A stretch of DNA of 64,000 bases from positions 176,302-240,301 of the forward strand of contig JAAOMT010000263.1 of assembly GCA_016748015.1 (NCBI GenBank), written 5' to 3'. This DNA is from Geosiphon pyriformis. Taxonomy: Eukaryota; Glomeromycota; Glomeromycetes; Archaeosporales; Geosiphonaceae. This document shows, piece after piece, positions 39,505-51,059 of this stretch. How positions within the stretch are numbered: position 1 is the first letter of the stretch; each line of letters opens with the position of its first letter. Both the position numbers and the translations under genes were made by a program. Under the pieces are notes generated by a model, which saw only the letters and a program-made list of their open reading frames with translations, ran no database searches and had not been told where the DNA came from.

Positions 39505-39705
39505 AGGCTTGACAATTTTGACATGACCAGATTCTATAAGACTTTTTTAGAATAGCAATACTAAAGTCAACAATAGTCTTGTAATCAAGCAAAAATAGTT
39601 TGAATTTATCATATTAAATAATAAAAACTTCTTTTTAAAAAAAACTTTTTTAAACTTTTTTTTGGGAATTTGAGATGAAGAAAAGAAAAAAGTTTACTTT
39701 AATTA

Positions 39706-40080
39706 AAACAATATGTATAATATATAAATATAATTAATATAATAATTAGATCATATAAATACTTTAAATTATATAATATTTAAAAATTTGCCAAAATATT
39801 TAAAAATTCAATAAAATAGTTTATAGAAATAACTTATAGTTTGTTTAAATATATCTTTAATTTGCAAAATACTATTAAAAAAAACGAAAAATCATAAAAT
39901 AATATATAATAAGTTGTATAAAAAAAAGCTTTTCTTATTAAAAAATATTTTTTTTTTAAAATTTTAGCTTAAAATAATTAATTAATTACTATAAATTAAT
40001 TCAGAAAAAAAAGAGAAACCAATTGTTAAAATTTATATAATATTCAATTTATGATTTAATTAAGCTGAAAAAATAGAACA
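39706..40080 (+). repeat. LTR-B copy 1, right part
   Basis: Continues the copy interrupted at 32.95 kb. The order matches 58.78-59.05 kb: an AT-rich lead, roughly 20-bp repeats containing TTTGCCAAAATA, then AAGTTGTATAAAAAAA (TATAAA at 39917-39922) and TTTTAAAATTTTAGCTT. The end is uncertain. Confidence 0.65.
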
Positions 40081-40244
40081 ACTATTCAAAACATCTTAAT
40101 CATAATCAATATTTTTTTGGCCAAAAACATTAAATTAGAACAATAAATTAATATTATTAGTTAAATACATATGTAATTAATATTGTTAAAATTAAATATA
40201 ATACATAAACAAATAGCAAAGAAAAATAATATTGTATAAAAAAG

Positions 40245-40479
40245 TAATTAAACTTTAATAAACGAATTAAATTAGTAAAAATTCAATATACAATATTAAT
40301 TTCATAAATATTTTAATTATTATTTTTTTAAAAAATAATAAAAAAATCTGAAAATAGATAAATAGTTCATATTGTTGTTAATACATTAATATAATTTTAT
40401 ATTTTATATTAATGTTTTTAGAATTTAATATTAAGTATTAATTATACTTTTCAATAAATATTTATTCAATATACAAATC

Positions 40480-40512
<33 letters not shown>

Positions 40513-40750
40513 TATTATTATATTAATTTTAGTATAGATTTGAATATAAATAAATTTCTATAACTTTAAAAAATCTTGCTTATATACTCTTAAAAAAAAT
40601 TAATAATCAGAACAATAAATATATTAACAATTTGGTTAATAATTTAGTTAATAATTAAGTTAATTATCAAGTTAATAATTACATTAATAATTAATTTTAA
40701 AAATAAGAGAGCTAATTAATAATATTAGTAACTAATATACATGACTAATT
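40245..40750 (-). repeat. LTR-A, copy 3 (reverse orientation)
   Basis: Its reverse complement matches the 51-kb and 55.7-kb copies along its length, including the lead around 40690-40740, the array, the TATA-like box (near 40580) and the downstream ATTGAATAAATATTTATT segment. Confidence 0.7.
40599..40682 (-). promoter_or_regulatory. 12-bp tandem array (7 units) with TATA-like box, LTR-A copy 3
   Basis: Seven consecutive 12-base units on the minus strand, for example GTAATTATTAAC and TTAATTATTAAC. A TATATAAG string follows at about 40586-40579. Confidence 0.7.
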
Positions 40751-41244
40751 ATGAATAAGTAAATAAATAAAAAATATAAGTTTTAACTCTAACAATATAT
40801 CTTCTACTTAAAAAAAAACCAAAAAAAAATTTATTTATATTCTATTTAAATACAAAAATTATAATAAAAAATTTTATTTATGAATGTTTTTATATTTTTT
40901 AAAAAAAAATATAAAAATTATATTTGTTATTACTATAAAATTTATTATAAAAAATAATTTAGCCACTAAAATAAAGTGGAAAATAAAACAATAAACTATA
41001 TTTTACTTGTAAACAATTATAATACAATTAAATTAATATTTGTAATTGGGCTACATTTATTAAATGCTTTAATAATATTTTAATAGAAAAAAAGTTTGTA
41101 ACTAAACTAACCAATATGTTTTATTTATTTCAGAAAAAACAAAGAAAAAAAATTTTATTTACAATAGTTTATAATAATGCTTTAAAAAATTTTATTATTA
41201 TTTTTATAATGCTAAAATAATTTATAAATTAATAAAGTTTTTAT
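40751..41244. other. AT-rich spacer before LINE copy 2
   Basis: No feature recognised; poly-A and poly-T runs only. Confidence 0.5.
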
Positions 41245-42149
41245 TAATAAGAATGGTTCTCGTGTTGTGGCTGATAGTTTGCATACTGATGTTAATTGGG
41301 TTAAGTCTTCTATGGTATGGCCCACCGATTCTCACTTGGTCTCCAGTTTCCCCAGCATACGCACGGCAAGCTGTCACACTTACTTTATGAAGGCTCTCTA
41401 TCATCGGCTTTCTGTTGCTGTGCGCAAGTATTTATATGATAGGAGATACCCCAATGTGGTCTGTCTGTTCTGTGGTAATGTTGAGATCTCAGATCACATT
41501 TTTTCGTGTTCTCAAGATGCCATAGGCCATGTTCGTTTGTTGGACACTCATGCTTCAGCTTGGAAGGCTCTTTCTGGTCTATCTCGCTCTTTTTCATGTG
41601 TCTCACAGGTGTTGGCTTCTTGTATTTCTGAGGTTAAAATTGGTGTTGCTCTGTGTAAGGGCTTTGTTTTCAATGACTGGTTTCAGGAGTCTGTCTCAGT
41701 TTTTAAAGATTCTAAGGAAGATACTAAAAGGATAGTGGGCTTTGTGCATGAGTTTTGTCTTGCATTTCAGGATGACATCTGGTTGGTCTGTGCCAAACAC
41801 CGGGCATTTATAGAGAGGCATGGTTTGATCCCACATGATGGGTTTGTTCCCGTGTCAATTTCTGGTTTGCCTGTGGCATTTTCGGCTGATATGATTAGGC
41901 TGTTGAGTATTGCTGAAGCTTTTGGAGTTAGTTACGGGTTTCGCAAGCTTTGTTCGTTCTTTTCGGGTATTGAGGACACAATCTCTGTGCATATAGGTGT
42001 GTAGTGTTGTTCTGACTGGCCCGAATGGCTGGTCATGTGTAGAAAATGCATGATTCACACCTAGTTTAGATCATTTGTATAATGTATAGTGCTAGGTAGT
42101 ATTTGGACCTCATTCATAAAATAATAATAAAAAATAATAATAATAAGAA
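41245..42149 (+). mobile_element. LINE retrotransposon copy 2, 5'-truncated, young
   Basis: A sharp island of normal composition in AT-rich DNA: the C-terminal end of ORF2, a 3' UTR ending GTATTTGGACCTCATTCAT, and a tail of ATAA/TAA units. TAATAAGAA occurs at 41245-41253 and again at 42141-42149 after the tail, a plausible 9-bp target-site duplication, although the second overlaps TAA repeats. It retains about 17 CpG in 0.8 kb. 5' truncation is typical of LINE insertions. Confidence 0.88.
41267..42004 (+). CDS. LINE ORF2 C-terminal fragment with zinc finger, still open
   Basis: About 245 codons without a stop, ending at 42002-42004. The true 5' end is missing, and the first codon shown is GTG, so this is not expected to be an independent gene. 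CLFCGNVEISDHIFSC gives the Cx2C...HxxxxC zinc-binding pattern found after RNase H in many non-LTR ORF2 proteins. The segment before it (MKALYHRLSVAVRKYLYDRRYP) is the usual linker. The protein ends SVHIGV. It can serve as the undecayed reference for the other copies in this window. Confidence 0.8.
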   Translation: MADSLHTDVNWVKSSMVWPTDSHLVSSFPSIRTASCHTYFMKALYHRLSVAVRKYLYDRRYPNVVCLFCGNVEISDHIFSCSQDAIGHVRLLDTHASAWKALSGLSRSFSCVSQVLASCISEVKIGVALCKGFVFNDWFQESVSVFKDSKEDTKRIVGFVHEFCLAFQDDIWLVCAKHRAFIERHGLIPHDGFVPVSISGLPVAFSADMIRLLSIAEAFGVSYGFRKLCSFFSGIEDTISVHIGV

Positions 42150-42820
42150 AATCCAAAAAAATAAAAAACAAATAAAAAAAACTAAATATATTAAATATAT
42201 TTTAGAACTTGTTAGATTTAATTATAAAAATAAAGATATTCTATTTTTTAATATTCAATTATGCTTATTTTTTAAATAAAACTAAATTTAATAATTAAAA
42301 CAAATAAATATTTAATTATATAAAAAATACATCATGTTTTATAATAATTAATATATCTAAAATATTATTTTCTTAATATATTATTATCTATTAAAAAACA
42401 AATATAAAATTGAATTAGAAAACTAAAAAAATTATAATTATATTTTAAAATAAAACCAATCAACTGTTTCAAATTAAATATACTAAAAAATTACACAAGC
42501 TATTTATCTATTTTTAATTAATATTTTGGGTTTGCAATTAATTAAAAACAAAAAAAATTAAACAGTAAAAAAAATTAAAGTTTTAAATTAACTAAATGAT
42601 TTATAGTTCTGATAAATATAGTTTTTAATATATAGTATAAACTTTAACAAATTTTTAAATTTTTTAGAACAATAACAATTCTATTTTTTAAAAAATATAA
42701 ATATTTATATATTTGTACAAAAATTATTACTATTCAACAAATATTTAATCTTAATAAAAAAATTTACAAAAAACATTTACTTAAAAAAATCAAAGAATTT
42801 AATTGGAGTTTTAAGTTATC
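42150..42820. other. AT-rich spacer between LINE copies 2 and 3
   Basis: Nothing recognised. Confidence 0.5.
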
Positions 42821-43254
42821 TTTTTGCACATAGATCATATGACTTACAGGTGCTCAACTAGTATCTATGCTATCCTCTGCTTTTTCCAGCACATATCAAT
42901 ATCAATTTGTTAAATAATTTTTTGGCTAGTATAGTCTATATTTTTCTAGAGCATGATATATCTTTGTGTAATCTTATAATTAATGCTTTTTGTTTTTGGG
43001 ATGGTGCCTCTATGTTGCTTGTTCTTAATGAATCAATGTATTTTAAGTGTACTTTTTTGCTTTGACAATATGGAATTGCTTTCATAGACCAACTTTGTAA
43101 CCATACTGGTACAGTCTTTAATTAGAAAACATTTAAAAAGTGAAAAAAATTGAACCCATGTGGTTCAGTTCCTAATTAGTTTGGGCTTTTTGTTTGTTTT
43201 TTTAATAATATAGCCTCTTTTTCTGTTTGTTTTTCTTTCTTAGGAGACATTAAC

Positions 43255-43518
43255 TTGTCATATACTCTTAGTTTTCATGAATTTAGAATCATTCATAATT
43301 GTTTGTTGGATGTTAATGCCAGTCACTTTTTTGTATATATGGATAGATCTTTGTGTAATCTGAAGACTGTTAATATGAAGACTGGTGCAGCTGTTTTTTT
43401 TAAGAATATTAATTTTGGTTTGGGTGTTAGAGTTTCTGGTTTGGTGTTTTCTATTATGATGGAGTTGCAGACTATTTTACTGGTGCTTGAATGTGTTCTT
43501 TTTTTTAGTTTAATTTAA
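43255..43518 (+). pseudogene. LINE copy 3 RNase H fragment
   Basis: FVYMDRSLCNL corresponds to the xYTDGSL motif with the catalytic Asp kept and neighbours changed. AAVFFKNINFGLGVRVSGLV and MMELQTILLVLECV (Glu helix) follow. A frame change ends it before the last catalytic Asp. Confidence 0.75.
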
Positions 43519-43947
43519 CTTTTCTTGAACAGCCAGGCTGCTTTAGATGCTTGCAAATCAGAATTGGGTTTGATATATCCAGACTTCCAAAACAGATGTT
43601 GGATTGAATGTCATCACATTGTGAATATTATTTATAAGAAGAATTTGAATATCAGCTGACATAAAATAAAAGATTATTTAAGTGTTTCTGGCAATAAGCA
43701 TGCTAATATACTTACAAAGACTGCCTTTCTTTCTGATTAGTACCCCCCTTATTGAGTTAGAAAGTATTATATCAAAACTGATGGTGGCATTGTTTCTGGT
43801 AATTTTAGACATTTTACTCGTGATGTTTTCTGCTCTATTTATCATATGTGCTAGAAGGTTGGTTCTGGTTCTCAGATTATGACAAACAGTCTGTATGTAG
43901 ATGTTAATTGGTTTAGATTTTTCTTGCTATAGCACTCCAATTCTCAC

Positions 43948-44576
43948 TTGGCTGCCAGTTTTACTAGTAAGTATACTGCTGGTGTTTGCATATATTTTAT
44001 AAAGGCTTTATATTACTGGCTTCTTGTTGTTGTTTGTAAGTGTTTGTATGACAAGTATTATTTTAGTGTGGTGTATTTGTTCTATGGAGATGTTGAGGTC
44101 TTAAACTATGTTTTTTCTTGTTCATTTGACTCTGCTGCTCATATTTGATTACTGGACACTTATGTAATTAATTAAAGGTTGCTTTCTGGTCTTTCTTATT
44201 TTTTTTATATATAATGTAGTTATTGTCTTTCTGTGTTTTTGACATTATAGTGTACATAGCTTTGTGTAAGAGTTTTGTTTTTAATGATTGGTACTGAAAG
44301 TCTTTTTTTGTTTTCAAGGATTCTAAAATTACAGGCCAAAAAATTATGAACTTTGTACACAAGTTTTGTCTTACATTTCGAGATGAAATTTGGTTGGCTT
44401 GTATTAAATACTGGACTTTTATAGAAAAAAATGAATTGATTTTACATAATAGGTTTATTTCTGTTTTAATAGCTGGGCTTTTTTTGGTGTTCTTAGCTGG
44501 TATGGTTAAATTATTGGATGTTGCTAAAGCTTTTGGGGTTAGTTTTAGTTTACATAAATTTTGTTTGTTTTTTTGA
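43948..44576 (+). pseudogene. LINE copy 3 C-terminal zinc-finger region
   Basis: Frames 43948-44148 and 44346-44576 align with copy 2: YFIKALYYWLLVVVCKCLYD, then VVYLFYGDVEVLNYVFSC, where the second Cys and the His of the finger have become Tyr. VHKFCLTFRDEIWLA and GVSFSLHKFCLFF follow. The changes fit C-to-T and G-to-A decay. Confidence 0.8.
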
Positions 44577-44745
44577 ATATAGATAACTTGGTTTCAGTTT
44601 ATATAGGTGCTTAGTGTTGTTCTAATTAGTCTGAATAGCTAGTCACATGTAGAAATACATGATTTACACTTAATTTAGATTACTTATATATGATATATTG
44701 TATTAGATAGTGTTTGGACCTCATTCATTAAATATTAATAAAATA

Positions 44746-47700
44746 AAAAATTTAATACTACTATTTATAATTTTAAGTTGTTTTATTATTTTAATTAATT
44801 ATCTAAAAATTAAAATTATATATTACAATATTTTTTAAATAAAACTATTACAAAAAGTTTTAAATTTTACAAAAATTATTAAATATTTATTTTTAAAATT
44901 TAAGATAATTTACTAAAAATTATTATATTATTATTAAAAAATTATTCTGAATTAATATAAAACAACTTAAACAACTTATTGTAAAATATACTAATATATT
45001 TGTAAATAATAATAATAATTTAAGAAGAAATAATTTAGTTTAACACCAAAGTTACACAAAAAATATTAAACCAAAATAAATCTATTAAATACTATTTATT
45101 AATAATTTATCAAAAAAATATAATAAATACTTAAAAATAAACTTATACAACTTTTAATAAGTTCATAAACTTTTTTAATAGTTTTTATTAAAAAAAAAAT
45201 TTTTTTAATTTTATGTTAATTAGTATTAAGTTAATAGTTTTATATTTAAAAATGTTTATTTTTTATTATAAATTAATAATATATTAAATAATATTGGCAA
45301 ATTTAAGTATTTTTTAGCATTAAATTTAAAAAACAGATATTATAAGTTATTATAGATTTCAAAAATTGCTTAAAAACAGCTTTTATTAATTAAAAAAACT
45401 ATAAGTTTAATGTAATATTTTTTGAATTATATAATATATTAGCAATATTCTAATAGCTTATAAATATTGTTTATATTAAACTTTTATAATAGTTAATAAT
45501 TGTTTATTTTGACAATATTAATATTTATTCTTATTTTTTAAAGCTTATTTAGTTTATTTGAAAAAAGTTTTTTAACAATTATAATAAGTAAAATTGAAAT
45601 TAAATATTAAAAAATAGTGCTTTAGCAAAACAAGTTTAGTTTTTTGATTATATTGTTAATAAAAATAGAATTAAACCAAATTTAAAAAAAATTAGCATTA
45701 TTAAAATTTTTAAAATTTTTTTAAATTAAAAAAATTTACAGAATTAGTATTTTATTATTAAGAATTCATTAAAAATTTTTCAAAATTACCAAACCTCTTA
45801 ATTACTTGATTAATAAAAATATTAAATATTAATAAACAACAAAACAACAAATTGTTTTTAACATTATTAAAAAAAATTAATAATAGCTTTAATTTTGGTT
45901 TATTATAATATTAATAAAAAATTTCAATTAATATTTAATGTTTTTTATTTAATTTTTAATGTTATTTTATTTTAATTGAATAATAATGACAATAAAAAAG
46001 TAATTATATATGTCAATTAATTCAATAAATTTAATAACTCAATAGATTAATAACAATTAATGAATTTTAAAACTTATAACAATATTAAAATCTATTTAAA
46101 AACTTTTACAATATTAAAAAATTGGTTTTAAAGTAAAAAACATTATTTACAATATTAATTAAAACAATATTTTATAAACAATAACACTATTTATTATTGA
46201 AATTGCAAAAATTTAAACAATTATTCAAATTAATTTAAGAACAAAAAATAAAACAATTTTATACAACAGAGATTTAAATTTATTTTTAACATATTTTTAA
46301 TTTTGTAATAGTTATTAAAAAAAACTTGCTTCATAAAATTCTTAAATTCAATTAAAGTTAACCAATTTTTTAATAATTTATTTAGACTATTATTTATTAT
46401 AACTTAAGAAGATTAATATATTGTAGTTATTATAAATTATTTTACAAAATAACTTAATGCAAAAGTTATTTAAAAAGCAAATGCAAAATCAATAGCAAAT
46501 TTTATTTATAAAAACATTATTTGTAAACATAAATATCTAATTGAATTTTTATACAATTAAAAAACACATTTTGTAAACAATCTAATACAAAAAAACTGTA
46601 AATAATTCAATGTCAAAAGATTTTTATTTTTATTTTATTATTCTTAAACAAATAGATTTATAGAATATTTTAACCAAATACTTTGTAAATTACTAACCGA
46701 AATTTCAATCAATTTTGAAAAAAAATAAAATATCTTTATTCTATTATTATTATTAGTATATAAAATACTGAAACAAAATACAATAAAACACATATTATTT
46801 AACTTAAATTATAAAAAAATAGCATTATTAATTAATATTTTAGTGGAAACTTATCTAGTTCAATTAATTACAGAAAAAAACTTTCTGAAAATATTTTAAC
46901 AAAGAGCTTATGCTTTTTTTAACACTTTGAAAAAAAACAATAAATTGCAGTTATATATATTAAATATTTTTAAAATCAACAAAAAAAATAGCATAACAAT
47001 AAATTACTACTTATCAACAACAAATTTTAAGTTAAAAATAAGGTTTTTTTACACAAAACTAAGACTAAAAAACAATAAAATAGATTATTTTATATTTACG
47101 AAATTTTAAACAAAAAATTATATAAGTAGAAACTTAATAATAAAATATTAAAGAAAGTTGTACATAATAACAGACTAAAATATTATTATTTAAGAACCAA
47201 TTCCGAATTTTTAATTTCACAAATTGGTACATAATTTTTTTAATTAATCCAAAAGATATTCTCCAAAACTTAAAACCAATAGTTATTATTAAACAACTTT
47301 TAAAATTAAACATTTAATTTTTAATTTACATTATATTTATTCTTTATCTTTCTATAGAAAATAAAAAATTGTTAAAAATAATTAAAATAACCACAAAAAA
47401 ATTGGTTAAACTAAAAATATATAGAAACTATAGACTAAAAATAATTTTATTTTCTCTTTTTATATTTTATAATTTTATAATAATAATTATTTTTTCAAAA
47501 CATTCAACAAATATTACAAAAATTAATGCTAGCTTTATAAACACTTTTTAATTTATTCATAATAATTAATAAAAGCCAAATTAATTATATTTAAAAAAAA
47601 TTACAGTTTTAGTAGTAAATTCACAAAATTTTTATTTTTATAGAAAAAACACAAAAGATTATTTTGGAATTTACCTATCAGAATTTTTAAAACAAACTTT

Positions 47701-48180
47701 AAAAAAAATAGATTGTTTGTTATTAATATTTTACTAAATATCACAATTTAAAAAAAATTTTAATTGTGACTTAATAAATAAAACAATAAATACATCTTAA
47801 TTTATGAATATTTTTATATTAAAAAAACACTTTATAAAAAAACTAGAACTTAAAACAACAAATTTCATCTCAAAAGTTATTTAAAAGCAAATACACAATA
47901 AATTTAAGACAACAAAAAAATTAATAAATATTTATTATAAAATAAAAGCTATTTTTAAATTTTGTAATTTATTTAATATCTGTAAAAATATTTTACAATA
48001 TCTAATTTTACAATTTTTAAAAATTCAATATATTAAAAAGTTTATAAACTGAAATTTCAACAATTTTCAAACCAAATTACTTCAATAATTTTGGATTATT
48101 ATCTGAAAATTACAGATAGTATTTGGAACTTTAATAAAGTTTAATCATAAAAAAAAATTATATTATCAATAGAAATTTAA
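44746..48180. other. Extremely AT-rich stretch, unassigned
   Basis: No protein motif could be followed on either strand; the few short frames are Lys/Asn/Ile/Phe-rich and expected from composition. It is probably retroelement DNA decayed past recognition, by analogy with the readable relics on both sides. Confidence 0.45.
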
Positions 48181-48184
48181 GTTA

Positions 48185-48500
48185 TTAATTAAAATTACTC
48201 TTATAATTCTTATTATTGATTAATATATATTTTTATTTTAAATTATTACTTATTATTTATTAAAGTATTAATTATTATTATTTAATTAATAACTTAATTT
48301 ATATAATATTCCAGTATAATTAATTGTAAATAATCAGATTGTATAATATTTTAAACTATATAATATTTAAAAATTTGTCAAAATATTTAAAAATTTAACA
48401 AAATATTTAATAGTTTATCAAAATAATTATTAATTTATAAAAATAACTTGTAGTTTGCTAAAGTATATTTTTAATTTGTAAAATTTTTTTTTTTTTATTA
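48185..48500 (+). repeat. LTR-B copy 2, left part (split by a LINE)
   Basis: Matches 58.67-58.95 kb: AAATTATTACTTATTATTT, AATTAATAA, then the roughly 20-bp repeats (ATTTGTCAAAATATTTAAAA and variants). It is interrupted by the tail of LINE copy 4 at about 48.5 kb. Confidence 0.65.
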
Positions 48501-48504
48501 AAGT

Positions 48505-50770
48505 TTAACAAGTAAGACCCAATTACTATCTAAAAATTAGAAACAAATTAAGAGTTTCAGGACTAAATATAGTTTACACACTTTTTACATATAATCAGCT
48601 ACTCAAGCCAGTTCAGGCTATACTATATTAATGTACTAGAAAAAAACTTACCCAAAGATAATATTTTTTGAATAACAAAAAACAAAATAATACTGCAAAG
48701 AACCAATTCAACCAGCTATTTAACTGTTTTTAAGGCATTAGCTTTAATATCAATAGATTCATGTTTCCAAAGTGACATTAAGTTGGAAAACACTTCATCA
48801 TTCAAACCAACAGAATGTTTTGAATTACTAGACATATTAATATTCTCTATATAATACTTTTTTTTTAAAAAAACTACTTCTCTTTCCAACTTACCAACAA
48901 CTTTATTAAAGAAACCCATATGTACTATAATCTCATTAACTTTAAGGCCAAGTTTACTGCTTGAGGCCAAATTCTTATTAATAAAATATTCAAACAATTT
49001 GACCAAAAAACCAACTGGTTTAACAATAGACTCAACCAAAGCAAAAAGCTTAACCAAATTAGACTCCAAAGAAGCCAACCAAGAGAGCACTAAGGGATCA
49101 TCAACAACCATAGAAGGAAAAATAGAAGCTGCCAAGAAGGGAAACTCAAAAAAATTCAGGAAGGCAGAAGCTTTTACATAAGAAACACCACTCACAAAAT
49201 ACAGTTTAAACATCTTGAGAGCCTTGGGAGAAGAAAGTGGAAAAACTTTGCAGTTTACAGCCAAATAGCCTACTTCTTAACACCTAAAACAGTGCTGACA
49301 ACCAGGAGTTTCTCACCAAATATGGCATTTTCTTAGGGTACTAGTCTTGATAACTGCAGAGTCCAAATCAATTTAGAAACCAAATATAATCAGAGCAAAT
49401 TGGAAATGACAACCAGAATCAGGTGAACAAGGAATAAAACAAGTCTGGTCACCAACTTGAGAGATCATATCACTGATTTCAAAGACAGTGCAGTTAGAAA
49501 AAAGGTTGACCAACTTGGCCTTAAATTGATTACAAGACAAAATTGTCTCATTTTGATTGATAAAGGAAAAAATCTGAATACTATCTTTGCCCACTAAAAC
49601 TGACTAGTGAGTAAAAGCAGATGCAGCAGCATTCAATTCTTTAAAATAAACCACCACGTATTGCCAAATACTAGTAGGCTTTAGCACAACATAAAAAACT
49701 TCACCAAAAACACCAAGAGCTGACTTAATATTAGCAGCTGACATACTCAAAGACATGTCATGTAGTACTATAGCAGCAGGAAAAGAACCAAATTCAGAAA
49801 TTACCAAAAACTTGGCAATTTTGAGAGTGGCTAAGTAAACAGAGCTCATAAGCTCAACTAGAAATACAGCATCCAAAGAACTTTGGGAAGCAAATTCCAC
49901 ATAAAAAAGCTTCACATTGTTCTTAAAACAGATTTTGCATCTAAAAAACCATGTATAGACTGAAAAACAGTCTTAACATGAGCCAATTTAATTTTAAAAG
50001 TAGCACCAAGCACCAGAGTAAAAGCCACTTATTTAGCAAATCTTTGATAACTAGTATTGTTTCTCAAGTACCACCATCAGCAGCATCAGAAACCAGAAGA
50101 GAAGATGATTCAGTTTCTATTTGGTCAGCCCAGTTTTCAAGAACAAATGACATTATAGAAAATAATTGTTTTGCTTTTAAAACTGGTGATAATCTGCCAA
50201 AAAACACCACATTAGACAATACAGCCAGTGGTTGATCTTGACTTATCTTGGATAATATGCTGGATAATACTATGGAGATCTCACTTAAGATCTTATTGAG
50301 AACCACAAAGGGATTTGGCATAACAATAGCAAAGACAAGTAACTGCCCCCACTTTTCTGAACTTTTGGTCTTTTTAACCATTTTTTTTGAGGAAGTAATA
50401 CTAGTAGCACTAAGTGTTGAAACAAGAAAGGGGAAAACCAGCTTGTTTACAAATTTATTATTAAAAACTTTTGGGTTTTTAGTTGAAATGAAGGCAACAC
50501 TAGGACTAATCCAAGTGTGTTTCTTTGAGGGAATTTTGACTGGTGAAAAACCAGCCAAAGATGAAAAAATTGCTTCAGTAGCTATCAAAAGCAGCTTTTT
50601 ATGATTATTAGGTAAAAAAAAGACTTTTAAAACGTTCTGCCTAGTTGTTTTTACAACAGAGAGAGCTTTTCTGATTGAAATTTTATTAGATATCTCAAGA
50701 AAAATATTAAGTACAGCTTTTTTATTTTTTGCTCTGGTCATGGTCATAAAATTAAGGAGACAAAGAGTTT
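48505..50770 (-). mobile_element. LINE copy 4, internally deleted (ORF1 joined to 3' UTR)
   Basis: On the minus strand an ORF1 relic (50747 to 48716) runs almost directly into sequence like the LINE 3' UTR: at about 48.55-48.62 kb the reverse complement has ACTGGCTTGAGTAGCTGATT and TTTTAGATAGTAATTGGGTC, comparable with ACTGGCCCGAATGGCTGGTC and CTAGGTAGTATTTGGACCTC of copy 2. The whole of ORF2, several kilobases in copy 1, is missing. It sits inside an LTR-B copy. The junction is approximate. Confidence 0.7.
48716..50747 (-). pseudogene. LINE ORF1 with RRM-like domain and CCHC knuckle, decayed
   Basis: Four frames in order: 50747-50064, 49915-49604, 49594-49373 and 49264-48716. The first is a long Ser/Lys/Leu-rich N-terminal region. 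The second (IVLHDMSLSMSAANIKSALG, then VVLKPTSIWQYVVVYF) has the beta-alpha-beta pattern of an RRM. At 49291-49250 the frame reads C-x2-CFRC, a stop, then EVGYLAVNC: a CCHC zinc knuckle in which the His is Tyr and a Gln is a stop, both possible by C-to-T. The last frame is a coiled-coil-like tail. ORF1 proteins of this type bind LINE RNA. Stops at each break make it a pseudogene. Confidence 0.78.
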
Positions 50771-50774
50771 GTTA

Positions 50775-51040
50775 TCTATATTTGTAAAATATTAGCAAAA
50801 AAAATACAAAATTATAGAATAATTTTATAATAAATTACATAAAAAAAGCTTTTTTCTTTAAGAAAATATATCTTTTTTAAAATTTTAATTTAGAATAATT
50901 AATTAGCTATACAAATTAATTTAATAAAATTTACTTAAAAATTTAAATTTTTTTTATAATCATTATTGTTTAAAAATTTACAATTATAACTAATATTTTA
51001 AAATTAATTAACTTTTAATTTCAATAATCTTTTAATCAAT
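50775..51040 (+). repeat. LTR-B copy 2, right part
   Basis: Continues the LTR-B copy after the LINE: TTTATAATAAATTACATAAA (the TATA-like box has decayed to ACATAAA), then CTTTAAGAAAATATATCTT, exactly as at 59.01 kb, and an AT-rich end. Confidence 0.7.
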
Positions 51041-51059
51041 TTTAAACTTAAACCAAAAA

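Larger units (their letters stand above)
32951..39705 (-). mobile_element. LINE retrotransposon copy 1, near full length, decayed
   Basis: Read on the minus strand from about 39.7 to 32.95 kb, it has ORF1 remnants, then an ORF2 with endonuclease, reverse transcriptase, RNase H and a C-terminal part, then a 3' UTR ending in an A-rich tail next to LTR-B. The 3' UTR matches those of the copies ending at 42.14 and 44.75 kb. GTATAA-like strings at both junctions may be the target-site duplication. All frames are broken, and only five CpG dinucleotides remain between 33,001 and 39,660. A LINE of this architecture reverse-transcribes its RNA at a nicked target; this copy cannot be active. Confidence 0.85.
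42825..44745 (+). mobile_element. LINE retrotransposon copy 3, 5'-truncated, decayed
   Basis: Contains the region before RNase H, an RNase H fragment, the zinc-finger region and the 3' UTR (GTGTTTGGACCTCATTCATT near 44710). It lies in the same orientation as copy 2 but starts further upstream in ORF2. Against copy 2, many differences are C-to-T or G-to-A (His to Tyr, Arg to Cys/Trp), and frames are broken by stops. It ends in an AT-rich tail. Confidence 0.85.

Noticed and set aside
25000-40000. Classic RIP (CpA to TpA) as the explanation of AT richness
   Set aside because: CpA and TpG remain abundant in the decayed copies while CpG is nearly gone, which does not fit simple CpA-directed RIP. 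A context count is needed before naming the mechanism.
41222-41606. Minus-strand frames across LINE copy 2
   Set aside because: They are shadows of the plus-strand ORF2 fragment, which carries the zinc-finger pattern.
44746-48180. Additional Gypsy or Copia relic
   Set aside because: Suspected from the neighbourhood, but no motif could be followed through the frames.
50248-50604. 118-codon plus-strand frame
   Set aside because: It lies antisense to the LINE ORF1 relic, whose minus-strand frames fit the element.
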